Assembly: GCA_965219005.1 (NCBI GenBank)
Contig: CBDCMS010000003.1
Span: forward strand, 1,488,001 to 1,552,000
Source of the DNA: CAUZIZ01 sp965219005
Lineage (GTDB): Bacteria > Acidobacteriota > UBA6911 > RPQK01 > JAJDTT01
Direction of reading: 5' to 3'
DNA length: 64,000 bases
The stretch's first letter is position 1. The number at the start of each line of letters is the position of its first letter. Under the pieces are notes generated by a model. The model was not told where the DNA came from. It was given only the letters and a program-made list of their open reading frames with translations, and searched no databases. A program made the position numbers and the translations under genes. Positions 50,390 through 60,419 of the stretch are shown here, piece by piece.

Positions 50390-53300
50390 GTGAAGCGAAC
50401 AGCAGGCCTGGAGACTGAGCCCTTCGGAGTACAGCCGGACGATTCGACCGCCCTTTATTTCCCGTTCTACCAGACGGATTCTACCGGTTTCACCGGGATC
50501 GCAGTCTCGAATTACTCGGCGATTCCCACAGATTTGACCTTGCGCGCTCTTGACCCGGATGGGGTATCAAGCTTCTTGCCCACCAACCCCTCCCAACAGC
50601 AACTCGCCCCGCATCGTCAAGTAGCGAAGCTGGCAAGGGAGCTCTTTAGCGTCCCTTCCTCCGACACCCGAGAGGGTTGGATCGAGCTCAATAGCAATAG
50701 TCCGCTGATTGCCAGTTTCTACCAGTTTGGTGACTTCTCCTCGACTCAGCTGGATGGGGCGGTGGCCTTCACCGAGCAGGGACGCCAGCTCGTCTTCACA
50801 CGCGTCCTGGAAGGTGCGACTGCTTTTCGGGGGCGCCCGGCTACGACAGTTCTCAGCATTGCCAATCCTAACGATGAGCCCATCGATTTGACTTTCAATC
50901 TCAGGGGAATGGACCAGATGATGGCCCCAAGCGCTGCATCTAGCACGTTCACTTCTACCCAGAACCGAACAGTTCCCGGCAAGGGTCGCCTCCTGGAATC
51001 CATTTCCGACATCTTCGGTGATGTCGAGGTTTCCAGGGGCTATGTTGAAGTCGATGTCACAGAGGGGGGAGGAGCGGTCGGCTTTGAACTGATTAGCCTC
51101 ATCGATGACAGCACCATCTTCGGACTGAATGCCGAATTCCGACAGGAATCGAATGCTGCGGAACCCCTGGGTTCAGGTGAGGAGGACGTTGAACTCTTCT
51201 CCGCTCAACTGGCTAGCCAGGCTTCCGACCTCTTTACCAGTGTCAACCTTGTCAACCTGTCCGATGCCACCCGCACCGTAACTTTGACACCCATCGGTGA
51301 TGACGGGAACAATCTGGCGGACGCGGTCGAAATCACGATGGAGCCTGGCGAAGTCTTTCAGGGAGATGCTGCTGAAATCTTCTCTTCCAGCTCCTCCGCT
51401 TCCAGCGCCGCGGTCGGCGGGACGCTTCAGGGAGAAGACCGATTTGAGGGGGTAGGCTCTCTCCGGGTCAAGGCGAGTGGTGCGGGGGTCGTAGGCGACG
51501 TCGTTTTTGGGAACCCAACCGGTGAGTACGCGGCTGCTCTGCGCCTCCAGGCAAGGCTGTTCGTCCGGGCAGTCTACAGTCAGGTCGCTGTGCTGCCTGG
51601 ATTGTTCTTTACCGGCATGGCCTTTTTCAATCCAACGAGTGCCACTGCGACCGTGAACGTCGAGGTCTTCTCAGACGAGGGAGAGATGACCGGTGAGCGG
51701 GAGTTCGAGCTGGCCCAGGGCAATCGACTCTCTCGTACTCTCACTGAGCTGGTTCCCTCGATCACGGAGCAGGTCGGTGGATACATCCTGGTGAACTCCA
51801 CTCAATCTTTGGTGGGCCAGGAGCTCTTCGGCACCAACACCTTGAGTTTGATGTCTGCCGTTCCTCCCAGAATTCTCCAACCCACAGGAGACTTCGATGG
51901 CGACGGGCTGACGGCTGAAGAGGAGGCCGTCGTGGGGACCAATGAGGGCAATGTTGACGGGAGCTGTTCCTTCACGACCTGCCCTGACACCGACGGCGAC
52001 GGAATCGACGACGGGGAGGAGGTGGCGGGAGGTTCAGATCCTCTTGATCCCAGGTCCACCCCGAATGATCTGGATGGTGACGGGCTGAGCAACGAGCAGG
52101 AAACCCAAGGATATACGCTTTCGGTAGACAGCACGGGCAGGGGCAGTTTCGTCGACATCGACGTCAGCAGCGATCCCAACGACCGGGACACCGACGACGA
52201 CAAGTTGACCGATCTAGAGGAATTCAATCTCTCCAACCCCAGGGACCCCGACACGGACAACGATCGTCTGAATGATTTTCTCGAGGTCAGGGTCTACAAA
52301 TCGAATCCCCGAAACGCCGACACCGACGGGGATGCGATGACCGTGAGTGGTTTCAAGGACCGGCTGCTTGATGCGGCAGAACTGGACGATGGCACCTCCC
52401 CGACACTGGCGGACACCGATGGCGACGGTAAGCCGGATGGTAACGATATTCAACCCACGCTAGCCGATATACCGCGGGTCGCCGTGGACCTGGTTGGCGA
52501 CATCGACATCGGCCTGAACGTGACTTACGCAGACAACGAGAGCTTCTCTACAGAGGAAGGGACTGTTTTGGCGCAGGGCGTGGCCTCCAGCTTTAGCACC
52601 AGCGATTCAACCACACTCGAGGTGTCTGCCGAGGTCGGCTCCTCCGTAACGGCAGGTATCCAGGCGTCAACTGGTCTCCCGAGTGGTTCAGTGACGGTCT
52701 CGGCCTCCCCTACACTGTCGACAAGCAAGGGTTTCGCCGAGCAAAACACATCCAGCTTTACAGAACAATCAACGCAGAATATGGAGGAGCAAAGTCAGCT
52801 GCTGCAGAGCACGAGTCGCGATCGGACCGAAGTGACCTCAGAGGGGACAGTCACCATGGGGGTGAAGGTTCGTAACACCGGCGGTCTGGATTTTCGGCTG
52901 AGCAACTATGTTTTTTCCGTCCTCCAGATCGATCGCGACCAACCCACCTCCTTCAGGACCCTCGCGACATTGAGCCCGCCGGAACCTTTCACCCAAGTCA
53001 CACTCGGGCCGAGTAATCCGGAAACCGGAGTCATTCAGCTCACCGCCTCGGCAGGGGTAGCCGCGGATATCGCCAGGCGGCTCCTTGCGAATCCAAGCAA
53101 TGTCGTCGTGCAGCTCGGAAACTTCAATCTGTTGGGCATCGGCAGTGATCGCAACTTCGCCGCTGACGAGGATGCCCTATTCCAGCGGACCGCATTGGTT
53201 ACGATGGATTTCGGAGACGGCCGCGTCCTGCGAGCAAGGGTGGCAACGGAAGTCCGGCGCATTCTTGATGAGGGTCCGAACCTCGGTGATCCGGCAGGTG

Positions 53301-54880
53301 TGACCATGCAGGTGGTGATGGAGGATATCCTGGGAATCGGCTTCAAGACCGTGCCCAGGAGCGGGAGCAATTCCATCGACAGTCCCAATGGGATCCGTCT
53401 GCTTACGAAAGTCGATGATGTCGAAGTGGACCTCAGTCCGAATCCGGCGCTGAATGCATGGATGGTTTTCGGGAACGCGGTAAGTCTGGAGTGCTACTCC
53501 ACCAGGAAAAATGGATCCTGCCCTCAGATCATAGGCTTTGAAGACATCGTCTTAAAGAGGGGTGAAAGCATCTTCATGGCCTTTGTCCGAGACATCGATC
53601 GAGATGGGCTTTTCGCTCGAGAGGAATCTATCCTCGGCACTGACGACATGAACCCTGATTCGGATGGCGATGACAGCGGAGACTTTGAGGAAGCCAAGGA
53701 AAGTTGGAATGTAGATGTAGTCGGCCGCGACACCTATGCGGTTCTATCCAGCCCTCGACTCGCCGATGTCGACGGCGACGGATGGAATGATTCGCGAGAG
53801 CGGCAGGAGGGCACCGACCCTGCCCTGGCTGATACCGACGGCGATCTTATCCCGGACTCCACCGATGGAGCTCCGCTTGACCCCAATAGTTCTGTCAATG
53901 AGCTCCCGCAGATCTCGGACTTCAATCTAACAAAGATGAATATGCAGGTCCGCTTGACCGCCAGCGTTTCCGATAGCGACGGCACCATAGAGGACGTCCG
54001 CATCTCCTGGGGTGACGGCGAAGAGACCGTGTTGGAGTCAGGCATCGTAGCGGTTGATAGCACACACGCCTACGAGGAGGATGGAGCGTACACCATCCGG
54101 CTCACAGCGACCGACAACCTGGGCGGAATGAGCGAGCAATCCGAGGCAGTCTTGTTGACCGCCTTTCCGAGCGCAGGCATGGTCGTTGAGTGGCTGTTTG
54201 AGGTGGTCACAAGTTTCAGCCCTGGGTTCGGCGGTAACACGACTCCTGACACCAGCGGCAACGACAACGACGGCAGCATCCACCGGTGGTTGGGCACGGA
54301 CTGTAGCGGCAGAGGGGTATGCTGGGTTTCAGACAGGTTCGGAACCAGCAGTCAGGCATTCCAATTCTCCGGCGACGATGGACTCGGTGAGTTCGGCAGA
54401 ATCGGCGTCACCGGCCTGGACCTGAATGTGAATTTCACAATTGCGGCCTGGGTCAGCAACGTCGACTCCCAAGCGAATAGCAGGTGGCTGGTAGGACAGG
54501 AGGACTGGGTCAATCTATCCATAGAAGGAAGCAACAGGCTAACCCTCAACCTGCCCGGCTCCAGCCCCTCGCAGGTGCAGGACTCGGCTGCGATCGACCA
54601 GAATCTCTGGACCTTCGTCGCTGCTACCGTATCTCTTAGCGGGAGCAACACGACCGCCAGGCTGTACAGGGACGGGAACGAGGTCGCGTCGGAAACTATA
54701 GCCGGGACAATCAGCAATCCCGATACCAACAATACTCTGGTTCTGATAGGTGCAGATGGGCCCAACGATAACGATACAAACCTCTACCTGGAGGGCCGTC
54801 TTGACGACGTCCGAATATATGATCGCGGCTTGTCTTCCGCCGAGATCAGTGCTCTTTATGAAGCGACCCGTCCCCAGTGA
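50390..54880 (+). CDS. Giant multidomain protein with protective-antigen-like pore-forming region (IS-disrupted 5' end)
   Basis: A 1496-residue frame, with a GTG listed as start only because the true start was cut off by the IS. Domains: a beta-sandwich module (about 15-500) resembling the macroglobulin C-terminus; DxDxDG calcium repeats of TSP3 type (about 498-690, DFDGDGLTAEEE); a region resembling anthrax protective antigen / binary-toxin B (about 694-1060), with AVDLVGDIDIGLNVTYADNE, a long S/T-rich alternating stretch (735-817) as in the membrane-inserting loop, then VKVRNTGGLDFRLSNYVFSV; more calcium repeats (1067-1165); a PKD domain (about 1170-1257); and a LamG domain (about 1263-1493). 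Homology to the toxin fold was judged by eye against remembered sequence. No furin site or toxin A gene is seen. Confidence 0.72.
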   Translation: MKRTAGLETEPFGVQPDDSTALYFPFYQTDSTGFTGIAVSNYSAIPTDLTLRALDPDGVSSFLPTNPSQQQLAPHRQVAKLARELFSVPSSDTREGWIELNSNSPLIASFYQFGDFSSTQLDGAVAFTEQGRQLVFTRVLEGATAFRGRPATTVLSIANPNDEPIDLTFNLRGMDQMMAPSAASSTFTSTQNRTVPGKGRLLESISDIFGDVEVSRGYVEVDVTEGGGAVGFELISLIDDSTIFGLNAEFRQESNAAEPLGSGEEDVELFSAQLASQASDLFTSVNLVNLSDATRTVTLTPIGDDGNNLADAVEITMEPGEVFQGDAAEIFSSSSSASSAAVGGTLQGEDRFEGVGSLRVKASGAGVVGDVVFGNPTGEYAAALRLQARLFVRAVYSQVAVLPGLFFTGMAFFNPTSATATVNVEVFSDEGEMTGEREFELAQGNRLSRTLTELVPSITEQVGGYILVNSTQSLVGQELFGTNTLSLMSAVPPRILQPTGDFDGDGLTAEEEAVVGTNEGNVDGSCSFTTCPDTDGDGIDDGEEVAGGSDPLDPRSTPNDLDGDGLSNEQETQGYTLSVDSTGRGSFVDIDVSSDPNDRDTDDDKLTDLEEFNLSNPRDPDTDNDRLNDFLEVRVYKSNPRNADTDGDAMTVSGFKDRLLDAAELDDGTSPTLADTDGDGKPDGNDIQPTLADIPRVAVDLVGDIDIGLNVTYADNESFSTEEGTVLAQGVASSFSTSDSTTLEVSAEVGSSVTAGIQASTGLPSGSVTVSASPTLSTSKGFAEQNTSSFTEQSTQNMEEQSQLLQSTSRDRTEVTSEGTVTMGVKVRNTGGLDFRLSNYVFSVLQIDRDQPTSFRTLATLSPPEPFTQVTLGPSNPETGVIQLTASAGVAADIARRLLANPSNVVVQLGNFNLLGIGSDRNFAADEDALFQRTALVTMDFGDGRVLRARVATEVRRILDEGPNLGDPAGVTMQVVMEDILGIGFKTVPRSGSNSIDSPNGIRLLTKVDDVEVDLSPNPALNAWMVFGNAVSLECYSTRKNGSCPQIIGFEDIVLKRGESIFMAFVRDIDRDGLFAREESILGTDDMNPDSDGDDSGDFEEAKESWNVDVVGRDTYAVLSSPRLADVDGDGWNDSRERQEGTDPALADTDGDLIPDSTDGAPLDPNSSVNELPQISDFNLTKMNMQVRLTASVSDSDGTIEDVRISWGDGEETVLESGIVAVDSTHAYEEDGAYTIRLTATDNLGGMSEQSEAVLLTAFPSAGMVVEWLFEVVTSFSPGFGGNTTPDTSGNDNDGSIHRWLGTDCSGRGVCWVSDRFGTSSQAFQFSGDDGLGEFGRIGVTGLDLNVNFTIAAWVSNVDSQANSRWLVGQEDWVNLSIEGSNRLTLNLPGSSPSQVQDSAAIDQNLWTFVAATVSLSGSNTTARLYRDGNEVASETIAGTISNPDTNNTLVLIGADGPNDNDTNLYLEGRLDDVRIYDRGLSSAEISALYEATRPQ

Positions 54881-54904
54881 GGGAAGGAGCCGCTTCGATG
54901 GTGT

Positions 54905-54951
54905 GAATCTGAGATACCAGAACGCGAAGCTATTCTTGGAACAACCCTAAA
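54905..54951. repeat. Single end related to the MITE-like element
   Basis: GTGTGAATCTGAGATACCAG and the bases after it match the right end of the 29675-29850 element at about 32 of 38 positions. The match runs into the last codons of the amidohydrolase gene (stop at 54930), so part of the similarity overlaps coding sequence. Confidence 0.5.
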
Positions 54952-55868
54952 AGGCGGGCTCCGTTGTCGTAGGTGATGCGGCGCAGGATTCGAGAATCCG
55001 CCACATACTCTTTCAACCGGCCAAGCGAGCGCTGAGCGATACAGTAACCCTTCTGGTAGTCACCCCCGTGACCGTCGTGGCAAGGACAGTCGCTTCCCCA
55101 GATGAGCTTCCGGGAAAGCCGCAAGACGAAGTCCGAGGCAAAGTCCGGATCCCGACTCAAGGCGTTGCGTCCGGAGTTGGCCGACAGATCGCCGTACATG
55201 TTGGGATAATCAGAAAGAAGCCGGTCCGTGATACCTCCCGGCTTCACCGGCCCACCGGGATATCCCCCAGAAGCACCCACGGCGCTGATGTTGGCCCACC
55301 AACCCGTGGCATGACCAATGAAGTTGACCTGTGGGTAGGCTTCCAAGACCTTGTGGAATCGCTCCAGACCGGTATTGTACTCGCCACCGAAGTGGAGCAG
55401 GACGGGCACGTTAAAATCCCGAGCGACATCGTAGACTCTTCGCATCTCGGGCGAGTCAGCCGGGAGCTTGAACTTTTGCTCCCCGATACCTAGAGCACCC
55501 TTCTCTAGCTGAGTCCGGAGGACTTGCTGGGCGTCCTCACGTTCCGGATCCACATTGCAGAATGTGACGTAGCCATCCGGATGAGCTTTCAGGTGGCTCC
55601 AGCACTCACTGTTGCCCGCCAGCTGGACGTGCATCCAGCCGTCTCCCGGCAGAAGAACAGTGGTCTTTACACCCAGGACGTTTTGATGAAGAACCAGCTT
55701 GTCCTCAGGCCTGCTGCCGAATAGCACATGCTGGTGGATGTCCAGTAGCAGAGGATCCGTGCGGGGAGCATGTCCGAAAGAGCTGGACACGGATGCAGTA
55801 GCGGCGCCGGCTGCACCCATGAAGTCGCGGCGGGTAATACGGATAGACTCCTTGAACTCCATGCGCAC
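54930..55868 (-). CDS. Tat-exported amidohydrolase-2 family protein
   Basis: A 312-residue protein with a twin-arginine signal (ITRRDFMGAAGAATASVSSS, about residues 11-30), so it is exported folded. The TIM-barrel amidohydrolase domain follows, with metal ligands HQH (about residue 46), H in LLHFGGE, H in FIGHATGW and an Asp in LIWGSDCPC. Relatives include ACMSD-type decarboxylases and lactonases. The substrate is unknown. Start at ATG 55868, with a second in-frame ATG two codons later. The 3' end coincides with a MITE-like end that may have supplied its last codons. Confidence 0.85.
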   Translation of the reverse strand: MRMEFKESIRITRRDFMGAAGAATASVSSSFGHAPRTDPLLLDIHQHVLFGSRPEDKLVLHQNVLGVKTTVLLPGDGWMHVQLAGNSECWSHLKAHPDGYVTFCNVDPEREDAQQVLRTQLEKGALGIGEQKFKLPADSPEMRRVYDVARDFNVPVLLHFGGEYNTGLERFHKVLEAYPQVNFIGHATGWWANISAVGASGGYPGGPVKPGGITDRLLSDYPNMYGDLSANSGRNALSRDPDFASDFVLRLSRKLIWGSDCPCHDGHGGDYQKGYCIAQRSLGRLKEYVADSRILRRITYDNGARLLGLFQE

Positions 55869-56130
55869 CCAATCTCATTATGGCTGCCACGTTGAAAGTT
55901 GCAAGATTGATTTCGCCCGGGGCGCACGATGCAGAGGGAGCACATGAAGGGACAATCAGGAGTTGCCTGGACGACTCGGGTCACGAAGAACCTTTCAAAC
56001 AGCAGTTGGGATCTGCTCGGATCCTGTAGCCGCCCGATCCCACCCAGACCATATTCCCTGCAACTAACCTGAAACTTCAATTGGAATCTCCCAGGTCCAA
56101 GGCACCGATTAATGCGAAAACTGAGGAATC

Positions 56131-56153
56131 CTGAAGCGCGAGCGAGGGGTTGG
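56131..56153. repeat. Dispersed 30-bp repeat, copy 3 (23-bp core)
   Basis: CTGAAGCGCGAGCGAGGGGT and three further bases match copies 1 and 2. The sequence after it (CTTGCTGTTATCTGCTCTCT) also loosely resembles that after copy 1. Confidence 0.88.
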
Positions 56154-56244
56154 AACTCTGGGGATCTTGCTGTTATCTGCTCTCTCGCTGAGACCTGGGC
56201 CCTCTCCGGTCACATGCCCTTTTCGTGACGCATCTCGCAGATTT

Positions 56245-56276
56245 CCAACCCCTCGCTCGCGCTTCAGGCTTTCATG
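56245..56276. repeat. Dispersed 30-bp repeat, copy 4 (inverted)
   Basis: The reverse complement contains AAGCCTGAAGCGCGAGCGAG and GGGTTGG. It faces copy 3 at 56131, so the two could form a large stem-loop. Confidence 0.88.
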
Positions 56277-56372
56277 ACTCCCGTAGTTTCTTTCATGTAC
56301 GATCGGGCGCAGCCGGGGGCGGCGCTAACCTGAAACTTCAACGACGAGGGAATCTTGGAGAATCGGAAACTG

Positions 56373-56518
56373 ACGGAGCCGTGACCGTGAGGGAGCGGGA
56401 TCTGATCACAGATCGAATCCCCATTGATTTCATCAACCAGAGCGCCTCTTGGTCCCCGGGCACATCATTTCCGACAATGGGTATGTCGGATCCCGCTCCT
56501 TCACAGTCACGGCTCTGA
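56373..56518. repeat. Inverted-repeat element with 33-bp arms
   Basis: The arm at 56373-56405 contains GGAGCCGTGACCGTGAGGGA. The arm at 56486-56518 is its near reverse complement, with mostly single mismatches. The 80-base loop encodes nothing obvious. Confidence 0.75.
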
Positions 56519-56595
56519 GAGGGTTGCTAACGAGGATCATTGGAGAAAAAACCCAAATGTTTTTCCTGTACGATCCGGCGCAGCCGGTGGCGCGG

Positions 56596-57207
56596 CTACG
56601 GTGAAGCAGGTTCCTCCCTCACCAGTACTGCTACCGACTCAAATCGCTTGCCAACCACGTATTTCTGGCCGGCGATGGGGTCAATCTGGGCTGGAGGGGG
56701 CGATAGAGAGATTATTACGTTCGGAGGACTGTAGCTGGACTGGAGCCGCTGGGAAACATTGTCGACTTGGACCGCCACGAAGTGGGGTGCGTAAAGACTC
56801 CTTCTGAGAAGTCGCATCAAGGGATACTGGTAGTCATCGCCTCGCAGGGTATGAAGCCCTAAGAAGGTTTCCCTCGAAAGCGAGTTAGTGTAGTTGGCTG
56901 CGGCCTCATAGGAATGCTGCAAACCCGGTTCGAAGGTAAGAAGCAGGCTGTTTGTGCTCCGAAAAGCAAAGGCCGGGCCGATCAGAGATCGGGGATTCCA
57001 GCGCAGCGTTGTCACCATTCCAAGGAGCAGCATCAAAACAACAGGAAAAACCATTATCTTCAGTCGTCGATGCGAAAAGACACGCGCTATCAACGGTGCC
57101 AACAGCAGGAACATTGGGATATGAAGTCGTCGGTTCAGATTCGGCTCCCATTTGGATACGACGCAAAGCAGCACGAAACTGAGATCGGAACTGACAGCAG
57201 GAGCCAA
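56596..57207 (-). pseudogene. 3' part of a frameshifted GT39-like membrane protein
   Basis: This 203-residue frame begins at a TTG inside the gene that starts at 58424. It continues that gene's sequence: SFVLLCVVSKWEPNLNRRLH followed by a membrane helix (IPMFLLLAPLIARVF) and a further helix (MVFPVVLMLLLGMVTT), the usual C-terminal layout of these polytopic transferases, then a soluble tail of about 130 residues. The break is at the A5 run 57206-57210; one extra base there would join the two frames (QRAFLAPAVSSDLSF). Confidence 0.75.
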
Positions 57208-58424
57208 AAAGCTCTTTGCTTTATATCCCTCCTAAAGGCAAAGCTGAGGATCAGCAACAGACCCACCAAACCCAAATGAATCGGGGCCGAAGCCAAGGAC
57301 TCATTGTCCGGTTGGTAGAGGATCTTGAAATCCCTCTGCGGATAAGTGCTTCTCGGGTCGTTGGTATCGATCCCCAAAACTTGATGCAGCTTTTCTATAG
57401 ATACTTCCAGGGCCTTGTTGACCTCTTCGATCGGCGTCGCCATTTGCAAGCTCGATTCGCGAACCAAGCGGGAAAGAAGATGCGCGGGAGACCAGGTCTC
57501 GTTCAGAAAATCCCGATATTCACTCTGGGGGCCAAGGGGCGAGCCAAACAACTCATAGTTGCGAGCGTAGTGGCCAAAGTTCAGGGCTAATACGATGACG
57601 GCGATAACTGCAAAGGGTTTCCAGGCAGAGCGCTTGGTTGCCCGAATAATCGCAAAACCGGTGAAGATCACCAACGGAAATCCGAGAAGATAAGCTGCTC
57701 CCTTAGTCATAGCGAGGAGTCCGAACCCACATCCGATCAGAAACGATGTTGGGAACTCACATCTCTTTTCCTGGTACACCGTAAGAACCAGCCAAGCGAG
57801 GATGGCGTACCACAGACCAAAGACAAGATCATTCTTTGTATTGGAGGCTTCGAGATAGATGATGGGTATTGTTGTGACAAACAAGGACGCGAAAAGCTGG
57901 CCCCGGCGATTACAACGGAGTTGCCTGGCCATCAAAGAGACTGCCGCCAAACAACCGACAAGAGCGAGCCACTGGACGAAGCTCACGTAGTAGTCGGTAT
58001 CGGTGAGAATCATCACGTGAGTTCCCACAAACTCGGCGAAGGGCTCCCGATAGAGTTGAAGCAATGTGTGGGTCGGAAAGTGTTCGACGCTGAACTGCTG
58101 GATCCAACGGATCTGGCGAGGCAGGTGGTAGACCATTGCGTCCCAGGTATTCGGGGGACAGAGTAGTCCTGAGATGGCTGCAGAGACCAGAAGGGATACC
58201 AGGGAGGCGCCCATGATCCATTCTGTTGCAGCTAGTGTCCTTAAGGGGAAGATGCGAGGCGTCCAGCTTCTATTCTTCCACCAGATTACATACGCGATTA
58301 CAGCAGCGCACCAGACCACTAGGATTGGCCAGAAAGCGAGCTGCCGAAAAAGGCTCAGGAACTCGGTCCCCAAGGCCAAGTAGGTTGCAAAGAGAGTTGT
58401 AGCGATCAAGAGGTGACGGCGCAT
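57135..58424 (-). pseudogene. 5' part of a frameshifted GT39-like polytopic membrane glycosyltransferase
   Basis: A 429-residue frame of which the last 22 or so residues are out-of-frame. It has at least eight hydrophobic segments and an early luminal motif TWDAMVYHLPRQIRWIQ, the acidic-aromatic signature of a large GT39/PMT-like family with lipid-linked sugar donors. With the downstream frame the full protein would have about 610 residues. Base composition by eye is more AT-rich than in the housekeeping genes. Shared damage with two neighbours suggests either decay of a surface-polysaccharide locus or recurrent homopolymer errors. Confidence 0.75.
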
Positions 58425-58737
58425 TACGTCGTGAAATCTATGCTATAGGCACATCTGCACCAACAGGCCTCGCCCCAAACCCGCTCGATCTAGAGCCGCT
58501 CAAGATGCATTCGTGCGGTTCTGCCCCGGTTAAAGCAGGTGTCAAGATATCCTTCCCATATTAATCATTCGTTCAATCCTTCCGGTCATGGAATTCGCGT
58601 AATTGACGGGGAGTCTAGGCGAAACAAGAGAAGAGATTCTGTGGAGCAGTCAGAGAGTGCCGAGAATTTCAGATCGAGGAGGATGTCTCCGAGCAACCGC
58701 GTGGCGGACTCAGTGACCAAGATAGGAGTGTGTGATT
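58425..58737. other. Intergenic gap, nothing recognised
   Basis: A 313-base gap between two minus-strand membrane protein genes. I see no gene, hairpin or clear promoter. Confidence 0.4.
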
Positions 58738-59484
58738 TCAAGTCAATTCCACTCGTTCGTCCGGCCGAATCAGACCGCGTAACCCGACTGGATAAGCCAC
58801 CAGGTGCACAAAGAGAAAAGCCAGGAAGACTGGTTTCAGGATTCTTGTAGCGCTTCCCAGCTTCGAACCGTCAGCAAGCACCACCAAACTGGGAATGACT
58901 GATGACAGGGGTGAGGACGTTCGACTAAGCTTCGGTCTGACGACCGTCCACACCAGGACAGTGAAACCGACAAGACTCAAGGTCCCGGAGATCAAGGTAC
59001 CTAGCGAGTCGGGGCTGGACTCGTAGACGAGTAACGTAAACCCCATCCCTCCTGCTAGACCTGCTATCCAGCATCGGTGGCCGTTAAGATTCTGAGATCC
59101 TCGCAGGTCGAGAAGCAGAGCATTGTGCCAAGCCACTAGCACAACCAGAGGCACCCAGCGCTCCGCCGAAAAGGGCTCATAGTTAAACGTGTAGCCAAGC
59201 CAGATTAGCTGTAATACGAGCAAGATCTGATAGTACCTTTTGCTGGACCTCTCGTGTGAAGCGGTCACGTAGAGTAACAGCGGGAAGATCCAGAACAAGA
59301 GCGAGAGGACCCTAGGACGAAGTCGCTGGCCAACGAGGCAGGCTCGTACCTGATCATATACGCTGCTAGAGCAACTGGAAAAACCAAGAAAATATATAGT
59401 CCGACTCGCGACAGCTTCTTGCGATGGTAGAGGGGGAGAACGACGAAAGCGAACGTGAGCGCGGATACCGAAAAGAGTCCCCAA
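58738..59484 (-). pseudogene. 3' part of a second frameshifted polytopic membrane protein
   Basis: The meaningful part begins near residue 57 (VLSLLFWIFPLLLYVTASHE) and contains about five further membrane helices ending in LAFLFVHLVAYPVGL. The first 56 residues are an out-of-frame overlap with the upstream frame. The junction is in the C run at 59310-59312 (GGG on the coding strand); one more base would fuse the frames as DFVLG followed by VLSLLFW. Confidence 0.7.
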
Positions 59485-60377
59485 ATCAGATACTGCCGTC
59501 CAAAGTGAAACCAGCCCCCCATCAAGTGCGTACCCAAGGCTCTGGCAAACAACATGAATTGGGTCACCGCAGTCCTGTCAGAAGCTGCAAAGGACAGCTC
59601 ACTTGCGGACGCCAAGGGCGCGATACCCCTCGTTGCATACTGGACGAACTTAAGAGGTCCGCCTTGATATCCCAGATCGAGCGTAATCAAGGTTAATAGA
59701 GCGAAGGCGAAGAGGATTGTTGAGAGCATAATCATGACCAGCCTGAGGAGGACGTCAAGCCAGGACGCTCGCTGAGGCTTGAGGAAGGCAACCAGAACTG
59801 GAAAAAGAGCAACCAGTAGAATCGCTTGGATGTGACTCAGCAACAAGAAGGCTAGAAGCAACCCCATGACAACCAACCTCCGCCACTGAGCTATGGCTGG
59901 CAGAAGGAACTGGGCCATTCCGTAAGCCAAATACAGAAGCGCGACCAGAAATGGTGCTCCTGCGAGGTCATTCTCACCCGATGTGTTCACGATGAAGACG
60001 GATCTGCACAGGGCTAGAAAGATGCCCACTGACAACGACGAACTGAGTCTTGCTGTGATGGCGAAACTCAGCGACATCAGCAGAATCAGGGTTAGTCCGA
60101 AAAATAGCCCGGAAGCTACTATATGCGCGCTCAGGAAGGGCAGACCTGTCAAGTTGGCTAAATGACCAGCCACGAGGCCGTGCAGGGGTGCATGCTCCCA
60201 AACCGGTCTCCGTAGGCCCACTGCGACGTCGTCGTTGGAAAGTGGCCTCTTCCCGCGAGACGCCGAGATGATGTCAATGTCAAGTCTGGGGAAGGTCAGC
60301 CCCAAGATAACATGGGTAGTCGCCAGGACAATGCCGAGAACAACAATCGCTGCAAGCTTCTTGAAACGACTAGCCAT
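59265..60377 (-). pseudogene. 5' part of a second frameshifted polytopic membrane protein (GT39-like)
   Basis: A 370-residue frame whose last 15 or so residues are out-of-frame. It has an N-terminal helix (AAIVVLGIVLATTHVILGLT), a luminal loop with WEHAPLHGLVAGHL and many further helices. The layout resembles GT39/ArnT-like transferases, although the acidic signature motif is less clear than in its neighbours. Rejoined with the downstream frame it would have about 545 residues. Confidence 0.65.
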
Positions 60378-60419
60378 TTCACTGTTCTTCTCCCGTTGCT
60401 TCAGCTCGTCTCTTGTCCA

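Larger units (their letters stand above)
55869..56595. other. Repeat-rich intergenic region
   Basis: A 727-base gap without a supported gene. It holds two inverted copies of the dispersed 30-bp repeat, two copies of CTAACCTGAAACTTCAA (56064-56080 and 56325-56341), a 33-bp inverted-repeat element (56373-56518) and two copies of a TGTACGATC-GGCGCAGCCGG sequence (56296 and 56567). Confidence 0.75.
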
